In this document: positions 32,039-43,680 of the stretch, piece by piece
Layout of the letters: each line of letters begins with the position of its first letter
Position numbering within the stretch: position 1 is the stretch's first letter
From: Alligator mississippiensis
Taxonomy: Eukaryota > Chordata > Crocodylia > Alligatoridae
Direction of reading: 5' to 3'
Assembly: GCF_030867095.1 (NCBI RefSeq)
Contig: NC_081824.1
Span: 351,886,203 to 351,950,202 of the forward strand
Length of the DNA stretch: 64,000 nt
Program-made: the position numbers and the translations under genes
Notes under the pieces: generated by a model
Databases searched by the model: none
Told to the model about the DNA's origin: nothing
The model's input: only the letters and a program-made list of their open reading frames with translations

Positions 32039-35000
32039 CTGCAAAAGTAATTAGGACTCTAGTCATGTTTAGATAGAGAGCCAGCTCTTTAACTTCACAG
32101 AGCTTGTGTAGAAAGAGATTTCTTTACTTCTTATTTTATTACATTCCCACCCCTTCTATTGCATCCTGATTTTTTAAATGTTTCTCCTTGGTTCACCAGA
32201 AATAGTTCTTGTTACCCCAAAAGGTCTGTGCCTTCGCCTCTTCCTTCCTTTCAAGTTTCTCCCTTTGATTGGAGCTATGCAATAGGGTTCAGTTACAGAA
32301 TTGCAACAGAAGGCTACAACATACATATCAGTCTGTATTTCTGAAACAAGATAACAGAAGTGGATACTTTTTCAATTCAGTCTGTTACTTTATTGAAGCA
32401 CATACTTTGGCTGTTACACAACTAACTCATAGTAAAGGTCAGTTATTTTTGTAACTTTGTGTAATTTCACCTGCCACACCCTGGGAGACAGGTTCCTCCT
32501 TCACGTAAATCCCTAGGCACCTGTATTCCCCAGCTGTAGGAGGAACAGAAAATCAGAGTGTAGTTTCTGCAACCTAGTGAATTTATCCTACATGTGGAAG
32601 TCACTCAGGAACATCCATCAGCTTCACATATAAGGGAGATGTAGGTCAGGCATAGGAGAGACTGAAGTGTTGCCTATTCTCCACTTGACTGGCCCATGGA
32701 TCCTAGAGAGAAAAACCTTTTTTGCTACACATTGGGCATGTCTACACAAGATGTTTACTGCAGAGTTGACTAATTAGATCCAGAGTAAACATCCTGGCAT
32801 CTACACTTGTGACCCTGTTAAGCCTCAGGGAACCAATAAACTCAAGAGTTTTTTACTCTGCAGCATCGCACATGTAGACGCTAATGCAGCTGACTGGTAC
32901 GGGGGCTGCCTGCCAGCTAACCCCACAGTGGAGAACACTTGTGCCCCAGCTATCCCCTCCATAGCATGTTGATTTAGGTCAGAGCAGCCCTGAGCTGGCA
33001 GGCTGACCGCCGGGACCACATGCCACCTGGTGCTGCTTCAACCCAGCTCAACATGTTGTGGTCCCAGGTGCATATTCAAATGGTGCTCCACATTAATTGC
33101 ATGTGTAGATGCACCCCTTGATGACAGACTTCCTGTAGCTTACTAGCCATGGCTGTCACCATCCTCCAAACCTTCTTAAGTGTGGATTTCATGGCACAGA
33201 GGCAGAAACTGTTCACATCTTTGCATCACCCCATTACAATGGGGTTAATTCTGCAAGTTTTGAGCCACTCCTGGTCAAATGCTAACATTCTTGTTTTATG
33301 GGACTTTTTAAAGACTTATTTTATGGCTCAGGTCCAGTGTGAGGAATCTGAGGTACTGCTAACTGCTGCAGTTGCATATTGTATTTTGTAATCCATTTTG
33401 AAAGCTATTTATTGTCTTCCGCATTTAACCCCTCAAAATATTTTCCTAGCTCCACAAAATAATTTGTAGCATCTCTCCTGACTTCAGAGAAGTTACTCTG
33501 GGTTTTTGGACACGTAAGAGTATATCTTGGGACCCCAAACCTTGAGAAACCGAGAAAAGAAAAAATGCATACCTAATTTTATCATCAGTTGTTTGACATT
33601 TGCTTTTTCTACACAGTGAGCTGCAGTAACTACCCAGTTTGGAGCCAGGAGGGAACCCCCACACTGTTCTTTGAGATTTTGTAATATCAGAGCCTGCAAA
33701 TACACAACCAGAATATTTATGTTTTATAGCAATTTGCTGGATCTGCAATTCTATACATGTTAAAGAAAGTATCTATCTGTTGTATTCATATGACCATGAG
33801 ATTATTTAAAATAACATTTGATTTTTGGTTGAGATTTGTAATCCCAAGGGCCCTTTGCTCAGAATACAAAATGTAAGACTGGATCTTTTAGTAATTCAAG
33901 GGGATATAAAGGGGCTTAAATATCCATCTTCCAGTGAAAGCTAACAGGAGGTGGGCATTTAACTCCTATGGGTTCCTTTGAAAATCTGGGCAGTAGTTCT
34001 GTGGGACTTCTTGTGGATGAAGGTACTTAGCAGGGGCAATAGTATTAGATATGGCACCAAATAATGGTACCTTGGCAATGATGGTATGTCTTGTCCTTTG
34101 CTTTTTTTTAATTAACAGGATACCTAGGAAGCTAATTTGCAATACGTTATTAAAACAGTCAGTCATAACATGAATTACAAATTTCCATTTTCTAAAGGAA
34201 AAATTTCCGGACTGGCTTTTTGTACAGTTTTGTGATCATTTATATTGCTGATCTCTCTTTTCTTTTTTTTTTCTCTCATGTTGGAATACATTAGTCACCT
34301 CCATTCCATGGGACATGGTAGAAAAATTCCCTTATATTAACTTTCCATATTTTGCCCCAGGGCTTCACATGAGAAACTGCACCAGACACAAGACCAAGCC
34401 GCAAGACCAAGAACTGAATGGGCAGTGTGTGGAGGAGGCTGAATTACTATTTCACTCCAGCAAAAACAGCCACTTCAGGGTTTGGAGCTTATGTTACCTT
34501 AAGCTGTGGCCTAACTGTTCTACAGATGACGAGAGGACTTTGTTATCAAACTCTGACAATCCTGCATCTTTCACAAGGGCCCAACTGATGAAAAAGTGTT
34601 AAATGAGAAAAAAAATGCACCCCCCACCAAACAAACCACAACATTGAAGACTCACCTGCCATGGACATACACCTGGAGGACATTCCTTACCACCCACAAT
34701 TCTCCCTTCCTCAGTTTTATTTCTTTTTGCCAAAACAGGTATTTTCCCACAAGGATAATTCACTTTGGAAAACAACAGAAGTATAATAGTTACAATAATG
34801 TGACTCAATACAGTGAATTTGTCAGAAAACCCTGTGCTGGGGTAATTCCATTAAACTTCTTCAGTGGAGTTATGCCTGGTGGCATAGGATTAGCTACTCA
34901 GAAGTTACTCTAAATAGTTCAGCAAGTTAACTGGTCTTCTTAATTCTCTCTGGATCCAGTTTTTTCTGGATCTTTCATGGTACCTGGGTCTGCTGCTATT

Positions 35001-38000
35001 AAACATTCTGTTCTCCCTTGTCCTGGAAACCCTGTAAGCTGTATGCAGGAGGGGATACTCTCTGACCCACTTTGAGAGCAAGGCCCCAATTTGTATTCTA
35101 TGACAAACTGGGCATGTTTACATGTGGAATTAATTCAACTGAATAAACTCCAGCACAGTTTGCATCAGAGTCTATTGCTCCCAGGTGCAGTGGTTACATG
35201 TATGCCTGGGACTGCAGCACAATAAGCTTGGGTGGTGCAGCTCTGGTTGGCAAGGGTCCCAGAGGTCAGCCTGCCAGCTGCTGGGAAATTATAGGCCAGT
35301 CAGTTTGACCTTGCTACTGGATAAAATTTTGGAAAAAAATATCAAGAAGTCCATTTGTGAGAGACTGGCAGAAGGCATGATGCTGAAGGATAGCCAACAT
35401 GTTTTCCTTGCAAGCAGGTCATATCTGCCCAACTTCATCTTCTTCTACAATCGAATAATGAACTGCTTAGATGTGGGAGATGTGGTTGATGTCATAACCT
35501 TGGATGTTAAAAAGGCCTTAGATATGGTTTCCCATGATGCTCTTATAAAAAAAAAACTGGTTGATTGTGGGCTGGCAGAGTCCATGATCAGGTGGACTGG
35601 GAACAGGCTAAGGGGTTGAATGCAGAGAGTGTTAGTGGATGGGTCTGTATCATCTTGGTGGGAGGTGGCCAGTGGTGTTCTGCAGGGTTCGGTTCTTGGG
35701 CCCGTGCTGTTCAACATCTTTATCAATGACTTTGAGGATGTGGAAGCATGCTGGCTAAGTTTGCAGACAATACTATTATTGGGAAAAGTAGTCATGCTAG
35801 GGGATAGGATGCAGATCCAAGTGGACCTGGACAAGTGGAAAGGTGGGCAGAGCGGAACTGGATGCAGTTTAATAAGGATAAATGCAGAGTGCGTCACTTG
35901 GGGAGAAGTAACCAGCAACATGGATATAGGTTACGGTGTACTGGCCAGCACAATGGCTGAAAGGGACCTTGGGGTTATGGCTGATCACAGGATGAACATG
36001 AGCCACCAGTGTGATGCTGTAGTTAACAGAGCTAATAGCATACTGGAATGCATTAGCCAATGTGTCGTGAGCAGGGCTAAGGAAGTGATAGTTCCTCTCT
36101 ACTCAGCATTGGTGAGACCCCAGCTGGAGTACTGTGTCTAGTTCTGGTACCGCACTTAAAAAAGATGTGGAGAATCTGGAAAGGGTCCAGAGAAGGGCCA
36201 CAAGAATGATTAAGGGCCTGAAGGACACACCTTATGAGGAAAGACAAAGGGATCTGGGACTGTTCAGCCTGGGGAATAGAAGACTGAAGTGGGACTTGGT
36301 TTCTGTCTATAAGTATGTTAGACGTGAATATCAGAAGCTGGGAGAAAAACTGTTCACTAGGGCACTCCAGGGGAGGACAAGGAGCAAGGGCAATAAACTA
36401 TTGGGGATGGTTTCAGGTTGAATATAAGGAAGAACTTGATTATGGTAAGGGTGATCAGAATCTGAAATAGCCTTCCCAAGGAGGTGGTGCAGTCCCCAGC
36501 CTTGGAAGTCTTTAAGAGGACACTGGACAGACACCTTGCTGGGATCATTTGACCTCACCAGTATTCCTGCCCAGAGCAAGGGAATTGGACTTGATCTTTT
36601 GAGGTCCCTTCCAGCCCTTACTTTCTGTGATTCTGTGATTCTGTGACCCAGCTCAATGTGCTGTGGATGGACTGACTGGGTCATGAAGGTGCTTCAGTAT
36701 GAGGCTAGCCAGCAGGCAGCCTCTGCACTGAAGCACCCTTGTGACCCAGCCAGCCCCATCAGCATCTACATGTGTGTTGTGGAACACTAAATGATGCCAC
36801 CATCAGATAGTATTTAGTTTGGGCAGTACTATCCCATGGCAGTGTTTATTAGTTTACTGCAGCCTAATAGGGCTGCACACATAGATGCTGACATTGTACT
36901 GCAGAGCTAATTAGGCAACTCCGCAGTAAATGTCTTATGTAGACGTGCCCACTGGATCTAAAATCTCTTAGATTCTGTAGCACCCAGACAGTAAAAACCT
37001 GTGCTCAATGAGGTCAATCCTGGCCACTAACTTTAGTGGGGCAAGGATTTCATTCTGATGGGGTGGGATTTCAGATAAGTCCTTGTACTTAAAAAGTTTC
37101 CTACTATCCAGCTCGGGGCAGCGTCCTGCACAATACATAAGTTTTTTTGGCTTGCTTTTCTGAGGTTCCTAACTCTCCTCTTGGGCTTTATAAAGAGTGG
37201 GGGATGACATACATGTCTATCCTGGCTTCTGAAATATACTCTGTGGGCTCAGACACCTAGTATAGATGATTTAGTTCTTTATCGGATTTAACTCTTGATT
37301 TACAGAACGTTACCATGGGGAATGCAGGACACTTCATCACTTGCTAGCTTGTAACCTTCTGCACAAAAACATGTTCGTTTTCCAGTTGAGTTCAGTTCAG
37401 TGCAATAGTGTTCACATCCACCATTGTCATATATGCATTTCAGCAAGTCTTCAAAACCTAAATAAGGAAAAAATGAATGTGGGTTTGTGAGTGTCAAATT
37501 TACTGCAATCTCAGTTATTGCCAGGAAGGTCAAAGACAGGTAGGGAAGTGCAAGTGAATGTTAATGGCAGAGCTGCACAGAATTAGAACTAAATTCTCCA
37601 GCACAAATTAAACAGATCAAAAGTTTGCCTTAAAAAGCATTCCATTAAAATCTTTTGCTAGTAGGTATCACAATGTATTATCTACAATATTGTAATTCCT
37701 TCCTATTCTTAGAGCTAGATATAATTGTAGTAACTGTTGTTAAATGTTCCTATAGTAACAATAATTACTTTTTTCCTCTCCCCCACAAGAGCACTCTGGA
37801 AAGGCCACTAGATAATTGCACAAGATGACATCTCTTCTAGAGAAAAGACATATTTGAACATTTTGGTATTCCAGCCATCTGAATGGCTGAACTTTAACAG
37901 GTACTTTGTAAGAAATATTATTAATTATGTGACAGGCAAGGATATTTTGGGAGGTGATATCTTTTATTAGACCAACTGCATGTGATATCCTAGATCCCTG

Positions 38001-41000
38001 CATGGGAGACATTTTAGTCAAGTTTTTGAACCCAAAGTACTCTACTTCAGCCATTATTACTTAGCCAGATTTATTAGCAATACAGTACTTAGCCAGAAGT
38101 TGTCTCCACTCTGGAGACATTAGCAGCTGCCATATAGAACAATACTGTACAAAAAGAATAAGCACAGGGTGTGATGTAACCTTTCCAGGTAGGGTTCACT
38201 TTAAGGAACAGTTTCATTTTCTGAAGTTTTTTTTTGGAGGAGGAGGAGTAAGGAGGAGCTCTGCAGATATTGATTGCAGACTGTTCTAGGGGGACTAGCA
38301 TGTACAGGTGGTAAAAGTTAGGAATGGGCAAGAAAGTGAATGGCTAGGATGGGTGACTAGAATAAGGTAAAAGAGAAGAGATGAGGGTAGAGATGTAGGC
38401 TGGGCTTGGCATGATGGAGTCCCTTTGTCAAGATCATTACTGGTAGTCAGAGACAGTATTTAGGGAGTTCAGTATATCTGCAAGCTCCTAATCTTTCTTT
38501 GGGCCTCCAGTATTCTTAGAGATTAACTCTAGTAGTCAATATACAGTTAAGAGTCTCAACCAGAGTGCTGCAACACTGTATGGTGTCTTGAGATCCTTTT
38601 AAGGATGCTACAAGGAACCATGCACAATTAGCATTGTTAGGTGTGCAAATACCTGCACAAGATCCACAAGAAAAAGCCATAGATTTCAAATAGGAATCCA
38701 TAGTGTCAAAAATATTCTGACCTGCTGTGGACTTCGAGTTCATTGCTACAAGAGAACTGCTTTATCATTTTTCCATAGTAAAAAATGAGTGAAAGTGAAG
38801 AACTTGCATTTTTCAAGGAGTGCCTTGTGTGTAATGAGAGGTGCCTTAAGTCTAAAAGGTTAAGAACCACTGGTATAGAGAGTTAGGACTAATGCCTATT
38901 GAAATCAATAGGAAAACCTCTGTAAGTTCAGTAGGGTTTTTCTGTCCCCATATGCTTTCAAGACCCTAATCTTATTTACTTGGTTACACAACATTTCCAT
39001 TTTCAAGCCAATGCACCACTAGAATTTAGTCACAGAAAAGTTCCTTTTTCTTCAGGTCAGAAAAGTGAACTTCTCAGAAGATCTGTGTTGTGTAATAAGT
39101 ATTCTGCTATTACAAAGTGACTGAAATACCAGATTCCTTTATAGCACAATTAACTACAGCAGTCATATATTCTGTGCAGGAATGGTACAGAGCAATAAAG
39201 TTTGCTACCATTTGTCAGAATACCTGGTATTTGAATTATGGTTTTCTTTTTTTCAAGATTTGCAATTGCTTACCTTTTTCACAATTTTTGCCCTCATAAT
39301 TCTTAGGACAGAAGCAGACATAATCCTGAGCTTCATCAAAGCATGTCCCACCATTCTGACAAGGATTGGGATCACATTGGTTGCTATCTGCAAAGAAAAC
39401 AAACATTCAGCATCAGTCTGGTTCATAGGAAGAAATGCCATAGTATAATTTCAGGTATTGTTAGAGCATATAAAATTCACCTACCAGTATAGATGTGCCA
39501 GAATTGCATCTGGAAGAAAAAGAGGAAAATTAATTTTAACAAGAATAAATTCAAAGAATTTCTATGGCCTGTGTTACATAGGAGAAGAGATTAGATTATC
39601 ACTGTGGCCCCTACTGGCCTTACAATCTATGAATCAGTGAAAACAGGCATAAGGAAATTTTCCATATATGGTTTGTCATTTCATGTACCAAAGGCCATGA
39701 ACACTGGTGATACTATAACTAACAGGTTATATGAGTGTTGCACCAAGCTAGTGAGAAGGCGACTAAATTTGCAGCCTTGGGCTAAGGACAGAAATTACAC
39801 ATAAACAAGTAAAAGTGATCAGAAACTGGTTCAAATCTGTCACACAACAGAAGTTCAATGCACATAAGCCACTATCAAAATGTCTGAAGCAGGTTTAAGA
39901 TAAACCTGGATGGATGTAGTATCAAACTTAACTGATTTAGGTGAAATCAGTTGATTGGACTTCTTTCCCAGATCTCCACTGGATTCAAGTTAATTTACAA
40001 TCCCCCCAGCATCCCAGGATACTTTGCACTCCCCCCCCCCCCCCAAACCTCCTCCACCCTTGCAGGGTGGACAGGCTAGCCTTGGCTCATGCTGCAGGTG
40101 TATGGCTGCATTTCTGGAATCAAAAGTGAAGCCTGTTCACTTGCTTATCAGTTCAATCTATGCAGTTTAGACCAACTGTGAAGACTGAATCAATTTAGCC
40201 TTGGGCTATTTGACTGTCTGTACTTAGCCTTTGAGAAAAGCAGCATCACATTTAACAATATTCATTTTCTACTTTCTCTGTATTTTATAATTATGATAAA
40301 CATAAAGGTCCAGAGAAGGTATTTTTTAGCCCCCACAGTTTAAAGGTCAAACTTAATTAATTTATATATGTAATCCAGGCTAAAAGTCTGGCTAACAGAA
40401 GACAATTAACCCGCTGCTATCCATTACTTACTGTTCTTGTATGATCTTGGAAAATTTCTTTGGCTTCCTCAAATGAACACAGTTCTTCTATGCATTCTCG
40501 CTCTAGTGACCCAGATTTTAGTTCCTCCAAGAAGGTATTTGCTCTTCTTTGTCTTTGCAGCAAACTGTTTGCCTCCTTTTGCTTTAAGAAGACTGAAAAG
40601 TAGAAATGATTGGACATCTTTATTTGTTACACTTTTAACTTCAGAATCATGGAAAGTCGGGAAGATTCCAGCTAAAAGGAGTTTTGTATATTTTAAAATT
40701 GGGGGCTTTTTGTAACAGTGTTTAGAATATTCTCACTGTGCAACTTTGCAGTACCTCTGACAGAGATGTTTTTTCACCATGATGTACATATGAGGTCAAT
40801 TGACAGATCTCACAATTTACACAGGCCACAACTTTAGAAAATTTTAACAGTGCTGCATTCCAGTATCTCATGAAGGAGTGTCAAGCATCACACTAGATTT
40901 TGTCAAAAGTAGGACAAGGTTTCCTTTAGTTCTGATACCTGAACTACCATACTGCTGGAGAACGGAAATACAGCTCCTCTCACAAATATATGATTTCTCT

Positions 41001-43586
41001 TTGCATAAATTTAATTATACTCCACATATTATATCACATGGTAAGATAAAGGGACATCCTTTGACCCTAGCTGACTTCCTGCCCCTGGGGCAGGGGGCTG
41101 GACTTGATGATCTTCCAAAGTCCCTTCCAGCCCTAATGTCTATGAAATCTATAATGCGAGACCTGAGGGCACTCTTTATCTGAAGCTTGTCTAACATCTG
41201 ACTCAACTATACAGTTAGCTTCTCTAATAGAAGATATAACATGACTCCCCATATGTGATTGCCTCATCCTTTTTAAATCAAAATCTTCCAGTCTTTGGAC
41301 CAGCAGGAAGGCTTCTGTGAGCCATTAGTTGTCCATAGACCATAACTGAAAAACCACTAATTTAGTATAGTGGTGACCAAACTTGTGGCTGCATAAGTGG
41401 TGCAGGGTTGGTCCACTGGCCAGATCTAGTCCATGAGCCCACAGTTGGTGCTCAATCCAGTGCGCAGTCCCAGCACTACACACTGGATTAGGCCTCTGCT
41501 GCAGCCCTGTATCCAGGACTATGCTAAGAGGCCCACAGTGTTTGGAAATTTGGCAGTGGGGGAGTGGTGGCAGCATGAATTGCTACTGAGCAGCCAAATT
41601 TCAGGATCACTGGTTTAGTACATTTCTCTCTAATTTCTTCTGAAAACACTTGTGTGCCCTAGCAATACTTCTGGCTGGACGTTGGGGCTGGGGGAGGGCG
41701 CACACAAGGCGGAGGCAGATCCAGCCTTATGGCCACATACAACAGCACCCCGTGCCACCACCACCTCCAAGGAGGTGGCGGCAGCGTGGGGTGCTGGCGA
41801 CACAGTCCTGGTCTCACCCCCCACTCTGGTGCATAGGGCCAGATGCAGGGTGGGGGGAGCATGGGGCCAGAAGCAGAGCGATGGCACTGAGGGGTGCTGA
41901 GTGGCGGAGCTCCGTCCTTGTCCGTCCCCCGCCCCCATCAGTCACGATGGGCAACGGTGGGGATGGACTAGGCGGCAGTGCGGTACGGTGGGTGTCAGTG
42001 CTCTGTTCCTGCCCCCCCTCCCTGTCATTCTTGATGGGCAATTGGCTAGTAATTCATACCACTGTTATAGTTCATGATCATATTAATGTAGAATTCATGG
42101 TCTTTATATCATTCACGATACCCATATAATTTATAGTGAAAGATAATATTTTGTTATAATAATTAATTATATTATTTTTGGCCCAATGCAGTACTGTTTT
42201 CCTATAACTTTGTGCAGTAGAATGTACAATCTTTTTGAGTTAGTGTACAATACCTTCCTACATATTAAAGAGTTAATTCTGAAGAGTAGTGATAATTTCA
42301 ATGTCAACACTGCTACTTATTTCACTTTTGAGCAGCTGAGCAGAGATCTGGGATTGATCAAGGACTATTTTCAGTATATTCTTCCTCTCCAGTATGATTC
42401 CCTAAAGAAAGCGATCTACCTTTCAGTCAGAAAGTGGTTTTCTTTCTGTTTTGCGAAGATCTGTGCAAGGAAATGTTGAAACTTACTGGTGGGGTGGGAG
42501 TAGGGAAGTGTGCCCTGCTCATGCTGTTTACCTGCCAACCATCACATCAGCATTAATATCATTAATATTTTTTAATACACATACAGACAAAATCAGAATA
42601 AAACAAAAAGAAAGGATTACTGCCACATGACATGTCCTTTAATGACAATGATTATTTTTTCTATAAACATTTGCTGAAACAGACTTTTTTCCCCTAGGAA
42701 ATCTACAAAATAACAATTCTAACAGAGTCTTTATTTAGTCTAGTTCCTAAAATTCTATTTAGATGTCATTTTCACTGTTCTGTCATTGAATTTACGAGAG
42801 AAAATAAATATGTGAAAGCAATTTGGAGAAGTAACTTTACTGTTATGAGAATGTCAGTTACCTTTTGTTTCTGTTCATGTCCTTTTTTGTTCTTTCAGAG
42901 TAAAAGTCATTTTTCAGTATTTTGCAATTGTTTTCTTATGCCATGTCTACTTATTCATTTATTAAAGTAAATACATATGCATATATAATGACCTCCCCAC
43001 CCCTTCTGTGTTCATGCATGTGCCTACGAAAGGGGAAAACCTTCCCTTTTCTTTTTTGTATTTTTTCAAAACTGCCTGTCCACATCAGTTGAAAAGGGAT
43101 AGTGGATAGTCTAATCTCACTAGTGCCCCTCTGGCTGCTTGGCTGCTGATTTCCAGGCATATACTAGCACTACAGATAAGCCAGCAACTAACTTGTTGAT
43201 TCACATTCATGTTATGCTACATATTTGTAATGTCACTCTTCTAATTTCTCCCTGATTGAATGACAGCTAATTGATTCTCTGCTTTCTGTATAATTCAATA
43301 ATTGATTTTCAGATGAAACTAGAAGCAATTTTTCCACTGACATTTAAGGAGTAGACACCCATCCCAGAAGCTACAAGAGCACTGGAGTACTCATGCAGAC
43401 AGCCACATTCATGAGGTATGTTTATATACGTTTCAAACCTCCTGACAAGAAAATAATGTGATTAACAAAAGAACATTTCATTGTTAATAACAGTACATCT
43501 GTTTCCTAGGACATACCTGCAGCCAGAGAAAGAGGAAACAGCAGCAAAAAGTAGAGAAGCAAAACTCTGTAGTGACAGGAAACCAT
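31497..43586 (-). CDS. F7: Coagulation factor VII gene (complete coding region, 8 exons)
   Basis: Coding exons are 43586-43517, 40592-40432, 39509-39485, 39387-39274, 37457-37314, 34762-34656, 33693-33573 and 32038-31497. They total 1284 nt (427 aa plus stop), all in frame with GT-AG introns. Factor VII is the secreted zymogen that, bound to tissue factor, starts coagulation by activating factors X and IX. Domains: signal about 1-23, propeptide ending RQRR at 40, Gla from 41, EGF1 86-123, EGF2 124-171, short connecting segment, single activation cleavage R192|I193, protease 193-427. The triad is H233, D281, S378. F7 identity comes from [15 protein letters not shown] before a single EEGR|IVGG site with no released activation peptide, and from the gene order next to MCF2L and F10. 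The sequons at NKT (just before the cleavage) and NITENMFC (N356) match the two human N-glycan sites. Odd substitutions at zymogenicity positions are given under findings. Confidence 0.96.
32734..33116. mobile_element. GGGCATGTCTACAC element (3-bp TSD family), copy 2
   Basis: The ends GGGCATGTCTACACAAGATG and (inverted) GGGTGCATCTACACATGC flank a body sharing TTTACTGCAGAGTTGACTAA-like and ACCCAGCTCAACATG words with the element at 35110-36950. The flanking triplets are ATT and CTT. It lies in F7 intron 7. Confidence 0.6.
33573..33693 (-). CDS. F7: F7 exon 7: catalytic histidine
   Basis: The exon is 121 nt, phases 0 to 1, acceptor TTTGCAG|GCTCTG and donor AATTAG|GTATGC. It encodes [20 protein letters not shown] and VVTAAHC with catalytic His233, followed by [14 protein letters not shown]. 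Confidence 0.94.
34656..34762 (-). CDS. F7: F7 exon 6: activation cleavage site
   Basis: The exon is 107 nt, phases 1 to 0, acceptor TCCAAAG|TGAAT and donor GGCAG|GTGAG. It encodes [20 protein letters not shown], then [16 protein letters not shown]. The single R|I site without a released activation peptide is the F7 hallmark. The NKT sequon matches human Asn145. Residue 198 (human Val158) is Glu. Confidence 0.95.
35110..36950. mobile_element. GGGCATGTTTACA element, split by a CR1
   Basis: The left end GGGCATGTTTACATG and the right end (reverse complement) GGGCACGTCTACATAAG are flanked by ACT (35107-35109 and 36951-36953). Its two parts, 35110 to about 35278 and 36647-36950, share sequence with 32734-33116. 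A CR1 fills the middle. It lies in F7 intron 5. Confidence 0.65.
35280..36646 (+). mobile_element. CR1 LINE, reverse transcriptase half
   Basis: Successive plus-strand frames encode [76 protein letters not shown] and [20 protein letters not shown]. The element ends with the CR1 3' region and a TTCTGTGA x3 tail at 36646. Frameshifts and substitutions (FADD replaced) show it is dead. It is inserted in the DNA element at 35110-36950. Confidence 0.92.
37314..37457 (-). CDS. F7: F7 exon 5: EGF-like domain 2
   Basis: The exon is 144 nt, phases 1 to 1, acceptor ATTTAG|GTTTTG and donor CCCATG|GTAACG. It encodes [19 protein letters not shown], then [16 protein letters not shown] and IPH. It keeps the six-cysteine EGF2 pattern plus the Cys used in the inter-chain bond region. 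Confidence 0.94.
37930..38052 (-). repeat. Variant terminal arm related to the Penelope-like repeat
   Basis: GGCAAGGATATTTTGGGAGG, TGATATCTTTTATTAGACCA and ACTGCA, then TTTTTGAACCCAAAGTACTC, follow the same layout as the arms at 20590 and 44517 with different inner words. It lies in F7 intron 4. Confidence 0.4.
38544..38872. mobile_element. hAT copy, GGGTGCC family (uninterrupted)
   Basis: The ends AGTCTCAACCAGAGTGCTG and GGTTAAGAACCACTG are hAT-type, with an interior colinear to 22677-23186 but lacking the 198-bp insert. It shows GGAATCCATAGTGTC at the empty site. It lies in F7 intron 4. Confidence 0.7.
39274..39387 (-). CDS. F7: F7 exon 4: EGF-like domain 1
   Basis: The exon is 114 nt, phases 1 to 1, acceptor TTTGCAG|ATAGC and donor AAAAAG|GTAAGC. 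It encodes [16 protein letters not shown] and [26 protein letters not shown] fits Asp beta-hydroxylation and CQNGGTC fits O-fucosylation. The O-glucose site CxSxPC is lost because Pro replaces Ser (CDPNPC). Tissue factor contacts lie in this module in human FVII. Confidence 0.94.
39485..39509 (-). CDS. F7: F7 exon 3: 25-nt aromatic-stack microexon
   Basis: The exon is exactly 25 nt between CTTCCAG| and |GTAGGTG, phases 0 to 1, encoding MQFWHIYT. The F-W-x-x-Y motif and the 25-nt length match F10 exon 3. The acceptor is preceded by a clean pyrimidine tract. Confidence 0.92.
39779..40228. mobile_element. GGGCTAAGGACAGA DNA element, copy 1
   Basis: It starts GGGCTAAGGACAGAAATTAC and ends with inverted GGCTAAGTACAGACAGTC. 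It is colinear with 50449-50949 over about 450 bp (CACACAACAGAAGTTCA, CCCCAGCATCCCAGGAT, AGACTGAATCAATTTAGCC). It contains a run of 15 C. It lies in F7 intron 2. The family is unknown. Confidence 0.65.
40432..40592 (-). CDS. F7: F7 exon 2: propeptide and Gla domain
   Basis: The exon is 161 nt, acceptor TTTTCAG|TCTTC and donor AGAACA|GTAAG. It encodes the propeptide [16 protein letters not shown] (furin site RQRR) and mature [20 protein letters not shown], with the Cys17-Cys22 loop. It has nine Glu residues in the Gla region. The Glu found at mature position 35 in human FVII is Thr here. Confidence 0.95.
41062..41155 (+). mobile_element. CR1 3' tail fragment
   Basis: GGCTGGACTTGATGATCTTC, CAAAGTCCCTTCCAGCCCTA and TGTCTATGAAATCTAT are the CR1 3' end and tail. 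Only about 90 bp remain. It lies in F7 intron 1. Confidence 0.85.
41368..41612. mobile_element. Short hAT-type element with target duplication
   Basis: The ends TAGTGGTGACCAAACTTG and TTTCAGGATCACTG are flanked by ATTTAGTA (41360-41367) and GTTTAGTA (41613-41620), 7 of 8. The interior includes GGCCAGATCTAGTCCATGAG-type words common in such elements. It lies in F7 intron 1. Confidence 0.65.
41660..42040. other. GC-rich insert in F7 intron 1
   Basis: The GC-rich block shows inverted words (ACCACCTCCAAGGAGGTGG) and open frames on both strands without domains. It is probably a repeat interior and no ends were found. Confidence 0.35.
42041..43516 (-). other. F7: Remainder of F7 intron 1
   Basis: This is AT-rich sequence without recognised repeats or exon-like frames. 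Human F7 has an optional exon 1b in this intron; no convincing counterpart was seen. Confidence 0.4.
43517..43586 (-). CDS. F7: F7 exon 1: signal peptide
   Basis: This 70-nt exon starts at ATG 43586 with [20 protein letters not shown] then LAA. It is strongly hydrophobic and ends in phase 1 at GCTGCAG|GTATGT. It has the same length and phase as F10 exon 1. Confidence 0.9.
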
Positions 43587-43664
43587 GATGAAATCTAAAT
43601 GCCGGTGTCCCAATAACTTGTTGACACTCCAGGAAGAACAGTGCAGCCAAAGATCTCTATTTTC

Positions 43665-43680
43665 AATGCTTTGACCTAGA
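43665..43680 (-). promoter_or_regulatory. Possible HNF4-like site upstream of F7
   Basis: The minus strand reads TAGGTCAAAGCATTG about 80-95 nt upstream of the F7 ATG. AGGTCAAAG resembles a nuclear-receptor DR1 half-site, and the human F7 promoter uses HNF4 near its start. Only motif and position support this. Confidence 0.3.

Noticed and set aside
40593-43516. F7 exon 1b as in human
   Set aside because: No open segment with suitable phase and splice sites was convincing.
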